Of a DNA stretch of 64,000 nt, positions 1 through 7,888 are shown one piece after another; positions within the stretch are counted from its first letter, which is position 1, and each line of letters opens with the position of its first letter. The DNA is from Microbacteriaceae bacterium UBA1487 (lineage in GTDB: Bacteria; Actinomycetota; Actinomycetes; Actinomycetales; Microbacteriaceae), in assembly GCA_002325245.1 (NCBI GenBank), contig DCRR01000014.1, forward strand, positions 70,455 through 134,454, read 5' to 3'. The notes under the pieces were generated by a model, which saw nothing but the letters and a program-made list of their open reading frames with translations, was not told where the DNA came from and ran no database searches. The translations under genes and the position numbers were made by a program.

Positions 1-404
1 TCCGTGTATCCAGCGAGACCGAACTCCGGGGTCGCGGTCTTGCCCAGGCTCACGGCACCCGCGACATCGAAGGCGAGCGCGATGTCGTCGGAGGCGTCGG
101 GAACGACGTCGGCCATCGTCCGCGAGCCGTACCGCGTCGGCACGCCGGCGCGCGCGACCAGGTCCTTATCGGCGAAGGGCAGGCCCCACAGCGCCGACGC
201 CCGCGACACCGGCGACTCCGCGTCCGCCAGCGATGTCGCGCGCGCGAGGGCGCGATCCGCTGTCACCTCCGTGAAGGCCCCCAGCTCGGGATCCAGGCGC
301 GCGATCCGCTCGAGGTAGTGCTCGGCGAGCTCCCGCGGCGTCCAGTCGCCGCGGCGCACGCCGTCGAGCTGCTCGGTCGCGCTGAGGTGATGCAGTTCGA
401 ACAC
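1..404 (-). CDS. Amidase (amidase-signature family), N-terminal part, cut by window edge
   Basis: The visible 134 codons match the N-terminal part of amidase-signature enzymes (GatA/AtzF-like). A short helical start (FELHHLSATEQLDG) is followed by the family pattern of an ELAEHYLERI helix, and then by GLPFADKD with the lysine that serves as the first member of the Ser-Ser-Lys triad. It ends in GKTATPEFG, ahead of the serine-rich core, which lies outside the window. I chose the GTG at 404 because a -10 like TAGGCT (411-416, minus strand) sits exactly 6 nt upstream, as for many genes here. It is transcribed away from the GntR operon. Substrate cannot be predicted. Family assignment is good; function beyond amide hydrolysis is inference. 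Confidence 0.8.
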   Translation of the reverse strand, partial: MFELHHLSATEQLDGVRRGDWTPRELAEHYLERIARLDPELGAFTEVTADRALARATSLADAESPVSRASALWGLPFADKDLVARAGVPTRYGSRTMADVVPDASDDIALAFDVAGAVSLGKTATPEFGLAGYT

Positions 405-466
405 GCCTCGAGCCTAGGTCGCCGCGCTCAGCCCCGCAGAACCTCACCGGAGAAGAACCACCGGGC

Positions 467-510
467 TTGACACCGCAGCGCATGCCTGATTAGTTAGTTA
501 CATGACTAAT
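467..510 (+). promoter_or_regulatory. Promoter and overlapping operator of the GntR-ABC operon
   Basis: A consensus -35 TTGACA (467-472) and a -10 TTAGTT (490-495) are separated by 17 nt. An AT-rich inverted repeat with half-sites ATTAGT (489-494) and ACTAAT (505-510) covers the -10 and the expected transcription start near 502. GntR proteins of the YtrA subfamily usually bind such palindromes in front of their own gene, so autorepression of the three-gene operon is the natural reading. The AT-rich island stands out in very GC-rich surroundings. Confidence 0.75.
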
Positions 511-559
511 GAACCCGCGAAGCTAGCGCGACGTGGCCACCACCGGGGGGAGGGTGCCC

Positions 560-919
560 GTGGATGAGGGCCGGCCGATCTTCCTGCAGATCGCAGAGCA
601 GATCGAGAACGACATCATCGCGGGGACGCTGCCCGAGGAATCCCAGGTCCCCTCGACCAATGAGCTCGCCGCCTTTCTGCGCATCAACCCGGCGACCGCC
701 GGGAAAGGCATCAACCGGCTCGTTGACGCGGGGATCCTCTACAAGAAAAGGGGCATCGGCATGTTCGTCGCTTCCGGAGCGCGCGCTCAGCTCATCGCCA
801 CGCGGCGCGACCACTTCCGCGAGCAGTACCTCGTCCCGCTGCTGGCCGAGGCCGCGAAGCTCGATATCTCGGCCGAGCAGCTCGCGGGCATGATCCGCAC
901 CACTCCCCCCGCCACCTGA
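560..919 (+). CDS. GntR-family (YtrA-type) transcriptional regulator
   Basis: A 119-residue protein with an N-terminal winged-helix GntR domain (RPIFLQIAEQIENDI near the start, recognition region PSTNELAAFLRINPATAGKGINRLVDAGI, wing RGIGMFV) and only a short C-terminal helix region, as in the YtrA subfamily that controls adjacent ABC exporters. Three in-frame GTG codons (533, 554, 560) are possible. I prefer 560 because the purine-rich GGGGGGAGGG (545-554) then acts as a ribosome site about 6 nt upstream. Position 533 would give 128 residues. It is followed after 19 nt by the ABC ATPase. A leaderless ORF beginning at 502 overlaps its start in another frame. Confidence 0.85.
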   Translation: MDEGRPIFLQIAEQIENDIIAGTLPEESQVPSTNELAAFLRINPATAGKGINRLVDAGILYKKRGIGMFVASGARAQLIATRRDHFREQYLVPLLAEAAKLDISAEQLAGMIRTTPPAT

Positions 920-938
920 TCAGTACGAAGGACACACC

Positions 939-1826
939 ATGACCACCATCGCCCGGGTGACCGACGTCACCAAGCGGTTCCGCCACGTCACGGCGGTCGA
1001 CGACGTGAGCTTCACCCTCGAGGAGGGGAAGATCTACGGCCTGCTCGGCCGCAACGGCGCCGGCAAGACGACGCTCATGTCGCTGCTCACCGGCCAGGAG
1101 TTCGCCAGCTCCGGCACGATCGAGCTGTATGGCTCCTCGCCCGTTGAGAACGCGCGCGTGCTCGAGCACATCTCGTTCATCAAAGAGAGCCAGCGCTACC
1201 CCGACGACTTCAAGGTGAAGCACATCCTGCGCAGCGCCCCGTGGTTCTTCACCAACTGGGACGCCGAGTACGCGCAGGAGCTCGTCGCCGACTTCCGCCT
1301 GCCGGTCGACCGCAAGATCAAGAAGCTCTCGCGCGGCCAGCTCTCCGCGGTCGGCGTGATCGTCGGGCTCGCCTCGCGTGCTCCCCTGACCTTCTTCGAC
1401 GAGCCCTACCTCGGCCTCGACGCCGTCGCCCGTCAGCTGTTCTACGACCGCCTGCTCGCCGACGTCGCGGAGCACCCGCGGACCGTCGTGCTCTCGACCC
1501 ACCTCATCGACGAGGTGAGCAACCTCCTCGAGCACGTTCTCGTGATCGACGAGGGACGCCTTCTCATCGACGAGAGCGCCGAGGATCTGCGCGGCTCCGC
1601 CACCACCCTCGTCGGCGCCGCCTCGGTGGTCGACGGACTCGTCGCCGGTCGCGACGTGATCCACCGCGAGGGGCTCGGCGGCCTCGCCTCCGTGACCGTC
1701 GGACGGCTGACGGACGCAGAACGAGCCGAGGCTCGCGCGGCGGGCCTGGAGCTGGCCCCCGTCTCGCTTCAGCAGCTCGTCGTCCGCCTGACCAGCTCGA
1801 GCGACAAGGAGTACCTCGCATCATGA
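939..1826 (+). CDS. ABC transporter ATP-binding protein (exporter type)
   Basis: A 295-residue ATPase subunit. Walker A GRNGAGKT is at residues 37-44, an ABC signature variant LSRGQ at 130-134, Walker B LTFFDEP at about 150-156, the D-loop GLD follows, and the switch histidine lies in LSTHLIDE. The C-terminal extension of about 70 residues is typical of ABC-2 exporter ATPases regulated by YtrA-like repressors. A ribosome site AAGGA precedes the ATG. Its stop overlaps the permease start (ATGA at 1823-1826), so the two are translated together. Likely role is export of a drug, peptide or lipid-active compound; the substrate is unknown. Confidence 0.9.
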   Translation: MTTIARVTDVTKRFRHVTAVDDVSFTLEEGKIYGLLGRNGAGKTTLMSLLTGQEFASSGTIELYGSSPVENARVLEHISFIKESQRYPDDFKVKHILRSAPWFFTNWDAEYAQELVADFRLPVDRKIKKLSRGQLSAVGVIVGLASRAPLTFFDEPYLGLDAVARQLFYDRLLADVAEHPRTVVLSTHLIDEVSNLLEHVLVIDEGRLLIDESAEDLRGSATTLVGAASVVDGLVAGRDVIHREGLGGLASVTVGRLTDAERAEARAAGLELAPVSLQQLVVRLTSSSDKEYLAS

Positions 1827-2596
1827 TCACCGTCGATTCCTCAACCCCGGCCCGGACGGCACCGACTCCGGTTCGCCGCCTCCTCAACGTGGCCAAGCTC
1901 CACGTCGCGAACCCGGCCACCGTGATCGTGACGCCGCTGCTGATCCTGGCGACGATCTTCGTGCTGAACTGGCTGATCTGGCTGCTGCTGACAGCCACCC
2001 TCCCCTCCGGCGGCGAACTCGCTGCCGGAGATGGGACCGAGTGGAGCGGCGCCGTGTCGTTCGTGTTCGTCTACATGCTCGTCGTCGCGGTCCAGGCGAT
2101 GAACGCCACCTTCCCGCTGGCGCTCGGCTACGGCGCGACCCGCCGAGACTTCTACCTCGGCAGCGTCCTCGCCTTCGTGCTGCTCTCGGCCGGCTGGGCG
2201 CTCCTGCTCGGCGTGTTCGGGCTGCTCGAAGATCTCACGGGGGGCTGGGGGCTCGGCGGAACCATGTTCCGCAGTGTCATCTTCGGAGACGGCGGAGCCC
2301 TGGAGCGCACCTGGGTGTTCTTCGTCCTGCTTCTGTTCTTCTTCTTCACGGGAAGCGCAGTCGCGGCGCTCTACGTCCGCTGGCGGCACTACGGCCTCAT
2401 CAGCTACTTCGCCGTCCTGGCCTTCGCGGTCGTCGGCGTGGTCGCGCTGATCGTGCTGACCGACAGCGGCGGACTGATCGTCGACACGCTGAGCTCCCTC
2501 GGGTTCGCAGGCTCCTACGCGCTCCTGCTCATCCCGACGCTCATCTCCGCGATCGCCGGTTTCGGCCTGTTGCGCGGGGCCACCCCGCGCAACTGA
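1823..2596 (+). CDS. ABC-2 type transporter permease
   Basis: A 257-residue membrane protein with about six hydrophobic segments (for example VIVTPLLILATIFVLNWLIW and AFVLLSAGWALLLGVFGLL), matching the membrane subunit for the ATPase before it. Its ATG overlaps the ATPase stop in an ATGA, so start choice is firm. The conserved ABC-2 element GYGATRRDFYLGS lies after the second segment region. The gene ends the GntR-ABC operon and is followed within 10 nt by a strong hairpin. The transported compound is not evident. Confidence 0.85.
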   Translation: MITVDSSTPARTAPTPVRRLLNVAKLHVANPATVIVTPLLILATIFVLNWLIWLLLTATLPSGGELAAGDGTEWSGAVSFVFVYMLVVAVQAMNATFPLALGYGATRRDFYLGSVLAFVLLSAGWALLLGVFGLLEDLTGGWGLGGTMFRSVIFGDGGALERTWVFFVLLLFFFFTGSAVAALYVRWRHYGLISYFAVLAFAVVGVVALIVLTDSGGLIVDTLSSLGFAGSYALLLIPTLISAIAGFGLLRGATPRN

Positions 2597-2602
2597 TCGC
2601 GA

Positions 2603-2633
2603 GCCGCCCGCCGAATGCGCTTCGGCGGGCGGC
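2603..2633. terminator. Hairpin terminator after the ABC exporter operon
   Basis: A perfect 13-bp stem (2603-2615 with 2621-2633) around the 5-nt loop TGCGC lies 7 nt after the permease stop. There is no T-run, which is common for terminator hairpins in high-GC actinobacteria. Confidence 0.7.
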
Positions 2634-2692
2634 CGCACCAAATCGACGTATTGTCAGTTTCGCCTGCTAGGTTCTCGCCACGAAGGAGACTG

Positions 2693-3306
2693 ATGCCGTC
2701 GATTCCTGCATTCCCCCTCGCGCTTCCCGTCGTACTCGCAGCTCTGCTCTCGGGCTGCGCGTCCGCACCCGCGCCCGTCGTGGTGCCGCCGGCGCCGACC
2801 GCCGCGACCGCTCCCACCCTGGGGCGCCGCCGCCGGTCGAGGCCGGATTCGTTCAGCCTCGCGACTGCGCCGCTATGCTGAGCGCGCACCGGCTCGACGA
2901 GTTCGCCCGCGACGGGCGCGAACTGCTCGGCGGGCCGGGCGGGCGCTACGGCGGCGACTACCTGATCGACGAAACTCCCGAAGAGCTGGCCGGTGGCATC
3001 ACCTGCATCTGGGGAGACGAGAGCGCACCCGCGACCACGATCACGATCTCGGTCGCCCCGCTCGGGTCACAGACACGTCCGACGGTCGTCGCCGACCTCC
3101 GCGCCCAGGGTCTCAACGAGCAGGCCCTCGACGACATCGTGCGCTTCGGGCAGCTCGGCGACACGGTGAGCTCCCCGGCGATCCTCAATGTGCTGCGCGA
3201 GGACTGCTGGATCTCCATCATCAACGCGCGAGGCGGCGAGACGGAGTTCGATGTCGTCGTCACGATCGCGGACGAGGTCGCGAGCGCCGTCTACGGCGCC
3301 GACTGA
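2693..3306 (+). pseudogene. Small lipoprotein, interrupted by a -1 frameshift
   Basis: ATG 2693 has a good ribosome site (AAGGAG, 2683-2688) and opens with a lipoprotein signal peptide ending in the lipobox LLSGC (Cys22) and an Ala/Pro linker. That frame then runs into basic, non-protein-like sequence and stops at 2881. The neighbouring frame picks up seamlessly from about 2824 (APPPVEAGFVQPRDCAAML) and continues to 3306 with the real domain (ITCIWGDES, NVLREDCWISI). Restoring one base in the GGGG run at 2821-2824 would give one ORF of about 204 residues. Either a true lesion or a sequencing error. Two to three cysteines in the domain suggest an extracytoplasmic disulphide protein. It ends inside the convergent VOC gene. 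Confidence 0.75.
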
Positions 3307-3713
3307 TCGCCGTCGAGCTCCTCGAAGACCGTCACCTGCATCCCGCCGGGTGCCTCGACGCGGGCGTTGAGGGATTTCCACGGCGTCCGAGTCGGCGGCG
3401 CGACCGGCTCCGCTCCGCCCGCCACGAGCCTCCCCGCCGCCTCCTCGGCGTCCGGAACCTCGAACGCCACCCGCACGGTGAGCGGGTAGGGATGCGCGAC
3501 ATCGCGGCCGACCTCGACCTGATCGATGTAGCGGACCTGAGCCGGGTTCGCGAGTTCGAGGGTCGCGGTCGGAATGCCCAAGATCACGACCCGCGCACCC
3601 CCGCCGGCGCTGTAGGCCTCCAGCTCGGGAAGTCCCACCACGTCGCGGTAGAAGGCGAGCGCGGCGTCGAGATCCTCGGTCTCCAGGACCAGGCGGAGTT
3701 GTGCGCCGGTCAT
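3291..3713 (-). CDS. VOC-family (glyoxalase/bleomycin-resistance fold) protein
   Basis: A 140-residue single vicinal-oxygen-chelate domain made of two beta-alpha-beta-beta-beta modules: QLRLVLETEDLDAALAFYRDVVGLPE begins the first and VRVAFEVPDAEEAAGRLVAGGAEPV the second, ending VTVFEELDG. Members include dioxygenases, lyases and antibiotic-binding proteins, and no substrate can be assigned. The ATG at 3713 is preceded 6 nt upstream by TAGGCT (3720-3725), suggesting a leaderless transcript. Its 3' end overlaps the frameshifted lipoprotein by 16 bp tail to tail. Confidence 0.8.
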   Translation of the reverse strand: MTGAQLRLVLETEDLDAALAFYRDVVGLPELEAYSAGGGARVVILGIPTATLELANPAQVRYIDQVEVGRDVAHPYPLTVRVAFEVPDAEEAAGRLVAGGAEPVAPPTRTPWKSLNARVEAPGGMQVTVFEELDGDQSAP

Positions 3714-3754
3714 GCCTCGAGCCTAGAGCCGGGAGCCCCGCGCGCGCCGGGGCG

Positions 3755-4333
3755 CTACTTGAGGCTCTTCTGCATCAGCACGGTGCCGAGCCAGCGTCCG
3801 AACTTGAACCCGACCTTGCCCATGTGGCCGATCTTCTTGAAGCCGTAGGCCTCGTGCAGGCGGATCGAGGCGTCAGCGCCGCGATCGGCGATCACTGCCA
3901 CGATCTCCTTGATGCCCGCCTCCTTCGAGCGCGTCAGCAGTTCCGCCATCAGCGCCGAGCCGAGCCCCTTGCCGGTCGAGGCGGGCCCGAGGTAGATCGA
4001 GTTCTCGACGGTGAAGCGATAGGCGGCCTTCGCCTTCCACGGCGTCACGGTCGCGTAGCCGAGGATCTCCCCCCGCGGGCTCTCGGCGACGATCCACGGG
4101 AAGCCGAGCTTCGACACGGTCGTGAACTTGGCGCGCATCTCCTTGAGGGTCTGCGGGTCCTCATCGAAGGTCACCGTCGAGTTGGCGACGTAGTGGTTGT
4201 AGATGTCGAGCAGGTACGGGATGTCGGCCTCGGTCGCGTCGCGGAGGGCGAACGCGAAGTCGGTCACCGGGGCCTGCCGACGCTTCTTCGCCCGGCGCAG
4301 CGCCTCGCGCGGGTTGTACTCCTCGGGAATCAT
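3755..4333 (-). CDS. GNAT N-acetyltransferase (phosphinothricin acetyltransferase-like)
   Basis: A 192-residue GNAT enzyme. After a basic N-terminal stretch the domain starts at FALRDATEADIPYLLDIYNHYV, the hallmark of the PAT/MnaT branch that acetylates amino-acid-like amines. The acetyl-CoA loop is seen in YLGPASTGKGLGSALM, and RLHEAYGFKKIGHM forms the C-terminal part. I chose ATG 4333 rather than 4357 because TAGGAT (4341-4346) lies 7 nt upstream and because this start clears the end of ung. Likely substrates are methionine sulfone-type or phosphinothricin-like compounds, but this is family inference only. Confidence 0.8.
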   Translation of the reverse strand: MIPEEYNPREALRRAKKRRQAPVTDFAFALRDATEADIPYLLDIYNHYVANSTVTFDEDPQTLKEMRAKFTTVSKLGFPWIVAESPRGEILGYATVTPWKAKAAYRFTVENSIYLGPASTGKGLGSALMAELLTRSKEAGIKEIVAVIADRGADASIRLHEAYGFKKIGHMGKVGFKFGRWLGTVLMQKSLK

Positions 4334-4343
4334 CGCGCCGATC

Positions 4344-5036
4344 CTACGCCGCGCCATGCGGCCGTGTCAGATCCCATTCGATCGGGGCGGCGCCGGCCGC
4401 CGCCAGCAGCTCGTTCGCCCGACTGAACGGACGCGACCCGAAGAAGCCGCGTCGCGCGGAGAGCGGGCTCGGGTGCGGCGACTCGATCACCGCCGCGTCG
4501 CGCAGGAACGGTCGAGCGGTCGCCGCATCCCGCCCCCAGAGGATCGCCACCAGGGGCGTCCCGCGGGCGGCGAGCGCACGAATCGCCTGCTCGGTGACCG
4601 TCTCCCAGCCGCGGCCGCGATGCGAACCGGGCGCGCCTGCCCGGACCGTGAGTACCCGATTCAGCAGCAGCACGCCTCGATCGGCCCAGGCGCCGAGATC
4701 GCCGTTCGGCAGGCCCGCCCCCACATCGTCGGCGAGCTCGCGCGCGATGTTCTGCAGACTGCGCGGCAGCGGGTGCACCGCGGCATCCGTCGAGAAGGCG
4801 AGCCCGACCGCGTGGCCGGGCGTCGGGTACGGATCCTGGCCGACGATGAGCACGCGCACCGCGTCGAACGGCGTCTGGAACGCTCGCAGGATGTGCCCGG
4901 CCTCGGGAAGGCAGGTGCGTCCCGCCGCGGTCTCGGCGCGCGCGACCTCGAGCAGTCGAGCGACCTCGTCGGCCACCGGATCGAGGGCCTTCGCCCAGCC
5001 GGGCTCGACGAGACCCCGCAGCGCGGCGGCGGTCAT
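4344..5036 (-). CDS. ung: Uracil-DNA glycosylase (family 1)
   Basis: Removes uracil from DNA in base-excision repair. With ATG 5036 the protein has 230 residues, the usual family length. The catalytic water-activating motif GQDPYPTPGHAVGLAFS places Asp at about 68, and the leucine/His DNA-intercalation loop HPSPLS is at about 188-193. A longer ORF to 5087 exists, but the ATG at 5036 overlaps the stop of the upstream phosphoribosyltransferase in an ATGA, so coupling decides the start. Cytoplasmic, constitutive repair enzyme. Confidence 0.95.
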   Translation of the reverse strand: MTAAALRGLVEPGWAKALDPVADEVARLLEVARAETAAGRTCLPEAGHILRAFQTPFDAVRVLIVGQDPYPTPGHAVGLAFSTDAAVHPLPRSLQNIARELADDVGAGLPNGDLGAWADRGVLLLNRVLTVRAGAPGSHRGRGWETVTEQAIRALAARGTPLVAILWGRDAATARPFLRDAAVIESPHPSPLSARRGFFGSRPFSRANELLAAAGAAPIEWDLTRPHGAA

Positions 5037-5521
5037 GCCTCGGGGTAGCGGACCGGGCCTTCGGAGCTCCAGGGGAACATGATCCACTTATCGGTGTGGC
5101 GCCAGGTGTAGTACGGCTCCTCGACCGTGCCGGGCTTGGCATAGAGGCACACCGTGCGCACCTCGCCGCCGCCGGCCTGAAGCAGCCGCACGACGAGCGC
5201 GAGCGTGCGCCCCGAGTCGGCGACGTCGTCCACGAGCAGGATGCTCTTGCCCTGCAGCGACTCCTGGTCGAGCGTCGGCGGCAGCACGACCGGGGTGTCG
5301 AGCGTGGTGCCGACCCCGGTGTAGAACTCGACGTTCAGCGAGCCGAGCATCTTGACGTCGAGTGCGTAGCCGAGCGCCCCGGCCAGCGTCAGGCCGCCGC
5401 GGGCGATGCCGACGATCGCGTCGGGCCGGAACCCGTCGTCGGCGATCGTTTGGGCGAGCTCACGGGCCGCCACTCCGAACAGTTCATAGCTGAGGATCTC
5501 GCGCTCATCGGTCTCGGTCAC
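5033..5521 (-). CDS. Phosphoribosyltransferase (purine/xanthine type)
   Basis: Type I phosphoribosyltransferase of about 162 residues. The PRPP-binding motif ILLVDDVADSGRTL is intact, and a PDAIVGIARGGLTLAGAL segment forms the pyrophosphate loop. Similar actinobacterial genes are annotated as xanthine/guanine or generic purine PRTases; base specificity is not visible. Start is notable. An ATG at 5527 exists, but TACGTT (5528-5533) directly abuts it, so a transcript would begin about 6 nt later at GTG 5521 (VTETDERE), which I prefer. Downstream it is coupled to ung by ATGA. Confidence 0.85.
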   Translation of the reverse strand: MTETDEREILSYELFGVAARELAQTIADDGFRPDAIVGIARGGLTLAGALGYALDVKMLGSLNVEFYTGVGTTLDTPVVLPPTLDQESLQGKSILLVDDVADSGRTLALVVRLLQAGGGEVRTVCLYAKPGTVEEPYYTWRHTDKWIMFPWSSEGPVRYPEA

Positions 5522-5585
5522 GTACATAACGTAGTCGCTCGCCGCGCCACCATCCGTCGGGCCCGACGAGCGCTAGCATGCGGTG

Positions 5586-7085
5586 ATGACCGCAGCGCAG
5601 ACCCCCGGCACCGCCCGCTCCTTCGGAGCGATCACCGTGTCCCTCGTGGGCTTCTTGTTCATGGTGGAGATCACGAGCGGAATCCTGCAGGGGTTCTACA
5701 TTCCGCTGATCTCCGATCTCGTCGTGCACCTGGGAATCCGGGATGCGGACTTCAACTGGTTCGAGGCGGCCCAGCTGATGCTGTCGGCGCTCGCGGTGCC
5801 GCTGCTGGCGAAGCTCGGCGACATGGTCGGCCACAAGAAGATCCTGCTGATCTCGACGATTCTGACCGCCGGCGCGAGCTGGTGGCTCGCGTTCGCGGGC
5901 GACTTCACGAGCTTCCTGATCGCGTGGGCGCTGCAGGGCTTCTACGTCGTCTGGCTCCCGCTCGAGGTGGCGCTGATCTTCGACCGCGGACGCCGCACCA
6001 GCACGGGCGCCTCGCAGACCCGCCGCGCCGCCGGTCTTCTCGTCGTCGGACTCGAAGCGGGAGCGATCATCGGCGCGCTCAGCTCGAGCCTGTTCTTCTC
6101 GGCGCTCGGCGAGAACGTCACCCTCACCCTCATGGTGCCCGCGGTCTGCGTCACCGCCGTGTTCTTCGTCATCCTGTTCGGCGTTCCCGAGTCGGAGCCG
6201 CTGCCGAACCGCTCGCTCGACCTGATGGGCTTCACCCTCTTGGCGGTCGGCCTGCTGCTGATCACCTCGAGCCTGACCTTCCTGCGCATCAACGGCCCGG
6301 AGACCTGGTGGGTCTGGGCGCTGCTCGCGGCGGGCGTGCTGACCTTCATCCCATTCGCGCGCTTCGAGCTGCGACAGAAGGATCCGGCGATCGACCTGCG
6401 CGTCATGGGTCGGCCTGAGCTCTGGCCGGTGCTGCTCACGGCGGGACTCTTCGGCATCGCCGTCCTCGGCGCGCAGGCGCCGCTGTCGACCTACGCGGGC
6501 ACCGACCCGGCCCTCGGCTACGGCCTCGGACTCGAGGCCGGCATGCGCTCGATCCTGATCGGCGTGTACCTCATCGCGATGATCGTCGGGGCGCTGCTGT
6601 TCCCGCTGCTGGCGCGGCGCACGACTCCGCGGATCTCGCTCATCACGGCCGCGTTCGTCGTCGCCCTCGGCTACCTGCTCTTCCTGCCGTTCCACCTGGA
6701 GACCTGGCAGGTCATGACCAACATGGTGATCGCCGGCCTCGGCTCGGGCGCGCTTGTGGCGGCCCTCCCGGCGGCGGCCGCGGCGGCCGCCCCGCGCGGC
6801 CAGACGGGCATCGCCGCGGGCCTCACCAACACCACGAAGACGATCGGCGGCTCCTTCGCCTCCGCGGTCTTCGGCGTGGTGCTCCTGACCGGTGTGACGA
6901 GCGCCGTCGGCACCGCCGCGAGCCTGAGCGGCTACATGACGGTGTGGGCGATCTGCGGCGGCGGCGCGCTCATCGCCGGTCTCACCCTGTTCATGGTGCC
7001 GAAGTCCGCCTTCGGCGACGCTCCCGCCGAGATCGACGACATCCTCGTTCCCGGCGCCGAGGCCTCCGAGGCGGAAGCCCCCTAG
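5586..7085 (+). CDS. MFS transporter (drug:H+ antiporter-like, 14 TM size)
   Basis: A 499-residue major-facilitator protein, the size of the 14-segment DHA2 branch. An early loop AKLGDMVGHKKILL matches the family motif A between segments 2 and 3, and GMRSILIGVYLIAMIVGALLFPLLA begins the second half. An acidic cytoplasmic tail (AEIDDILVPGAEASEAEAP) closes it. ATG 5586 follows TAGCAT (5574-5579) by 6 nt, which fits leaderless transcription and a divergent promoter with the phosphoribosyltransferase. It shares the palindromic CTAG with the stop of the convergent SDR gene. Substrate unknown. Confidence 0.85.
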   Translation: MTAAQTPGTARSFGAITVSLVGFLFMVEITSGILQGFYIPLISDLVVHLGIRDADFNWFEAAQLMLSALAVPLLAKLGDMVGHKKILLISTILTAGASWWLAFAGDFTSFLIAWALQGFYVVWLPLEVALIFDRGRRTSTGASQTRRAAGLLVVGLEAGAIIGALSSSLFFSALGENVTLTLMVPAVCVTAVFFVILFGVPESEPLPNRSLDLMGFTLLAVGLLLITSSLTFLRINGPETWWVWALLAAGVLTFIPFARFELRQKDPAIDLRVMGRPELWPVLLTAGLFGIAVLGAQAPLSTYAGTDPALGYGLGLEAGMRSILIGVYLIAMIVGALLFPLLARRTTPRISLITAAFVVALGYLLFLPFHLETWQVMTNMVIAGLGSGALVAALPAAAAAAAPRGQTGIAAGLTNTTKTIGGSFASAVFGVVLLTGVTSAVGTAASLSGYMTVWAICGGGALIAGLTLFMVPKSAFGDAPAEIDDILVPGAEASEAEAP

Positions 7086-7855
7086 GACTTGGGCGACAGC
7101 TCGCCGCGAATCACCTTGTGCGGCGCCGCCTGGGCGACCGGCTTGATGGTCACGAGGTCGAGATTGACGTGGCCGGGAAGCTCGATCGCGTGCACGATCG
7201 CCTCGGCGATGTCCTCGGCGACCAACGGCGCCGCGACGTTCTCGTAGACGGCGTCCGCCTTCGATTCGTCGCCCTTGAACCGCACGAGCGAGAACTCCTC
7301 GGTGCGCACCATGCCGGGAGCGACCTCGAGCACCCGGATCGGCTCCCCCGCGAGCTCGAGCCGCAGCACCGCCATCAAGGCGTGCGCGGCGAACTTGGCG
7401 GCGTTGTAGCCGGCGCCGCGCTCGTAGACGTTGTGCCCGGCGATCGACGTGATCGTCAGGATGTCGGCGACGCCGCTCTCGCGCGCCCCATCGCGCAGCA
7501 GCGGCAGCAGCTTCTGGATCATCTGCTGCACCGCGATCACGTTGATCTCGAACATCGCGCGCCAGTCGGCCGGGTCGCCCTCTTCGACGGTGGCCATGTC
7601 GAAGGCCCCGCCGGCGTTGTTGACCAGCGCGTGGATCGGGCCGAGCGCCGCGAGCTCGTCGCGCACGCGCTCCAGGTCGTCGGCGCGCGTCAGATCCGCG
7701 GTGATCACGTCGGCCCCCGTCTCGGCGGCGAGAGCCGCGAGCCGATCGGCGCGCCGGGCGATTCCGACCACCTTCCAGCCCTGCGACGCGAACCGCCGCG
7801 CGGTCGCCTCCCCGATTCCCGAACTCGCACCAGTCACCACAACGCGCTTCACCAT
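7082..7855 (-). CDS. Short-chain dehydrogenase/reductase (YdfG-like)
   Basis: A 257-residue classical SDR. The nucleotide-binding TGASSGIG lies at 8-15, NNAG at 79-82, and the catalytic Ser137, Tyr150 and Lys154 (YNAAK) are all present. The sequence around GMVRTEEFSLVRFKGDESKADAVYENV resembles the NADP-dependent 3-hydroxy acid dehydrogenase/serine dehydrogenase group (YdfG), so oxidation of 3-hydroxy acids is a reasonable inference. AATACT (7862-7867) sits 6 nt before the ATG. Its last codon overlaps that of the convergent MFS gene (CTAG). Confidence 0.88.
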   Translation of the reverse strand: MVKRVVVTGASSGIGEATARRFASQGWKVVGIARRADRLAALAAETGADVITADLTRADDLERVRDELAALGPIHALVNNAGGAFDMATVEEGDPADWRAMFEINVIAVQQMIQKLLPLLRDGARESGVADILTITSIAGHNVYERGAGYNAAKFAAHALMAVLRLELAGEPIRVLEVAPGMVRTEEFSLVRFKGDESKADAVYENVAAPLVAEDIAEAIVHAIELPGHVNLDLVTIKPVAQAAPHKVIRGELSPKS

Positions 7856-7888
7856 TCCCCCAGTATTGCCGGATTAGATTTCATCCCG

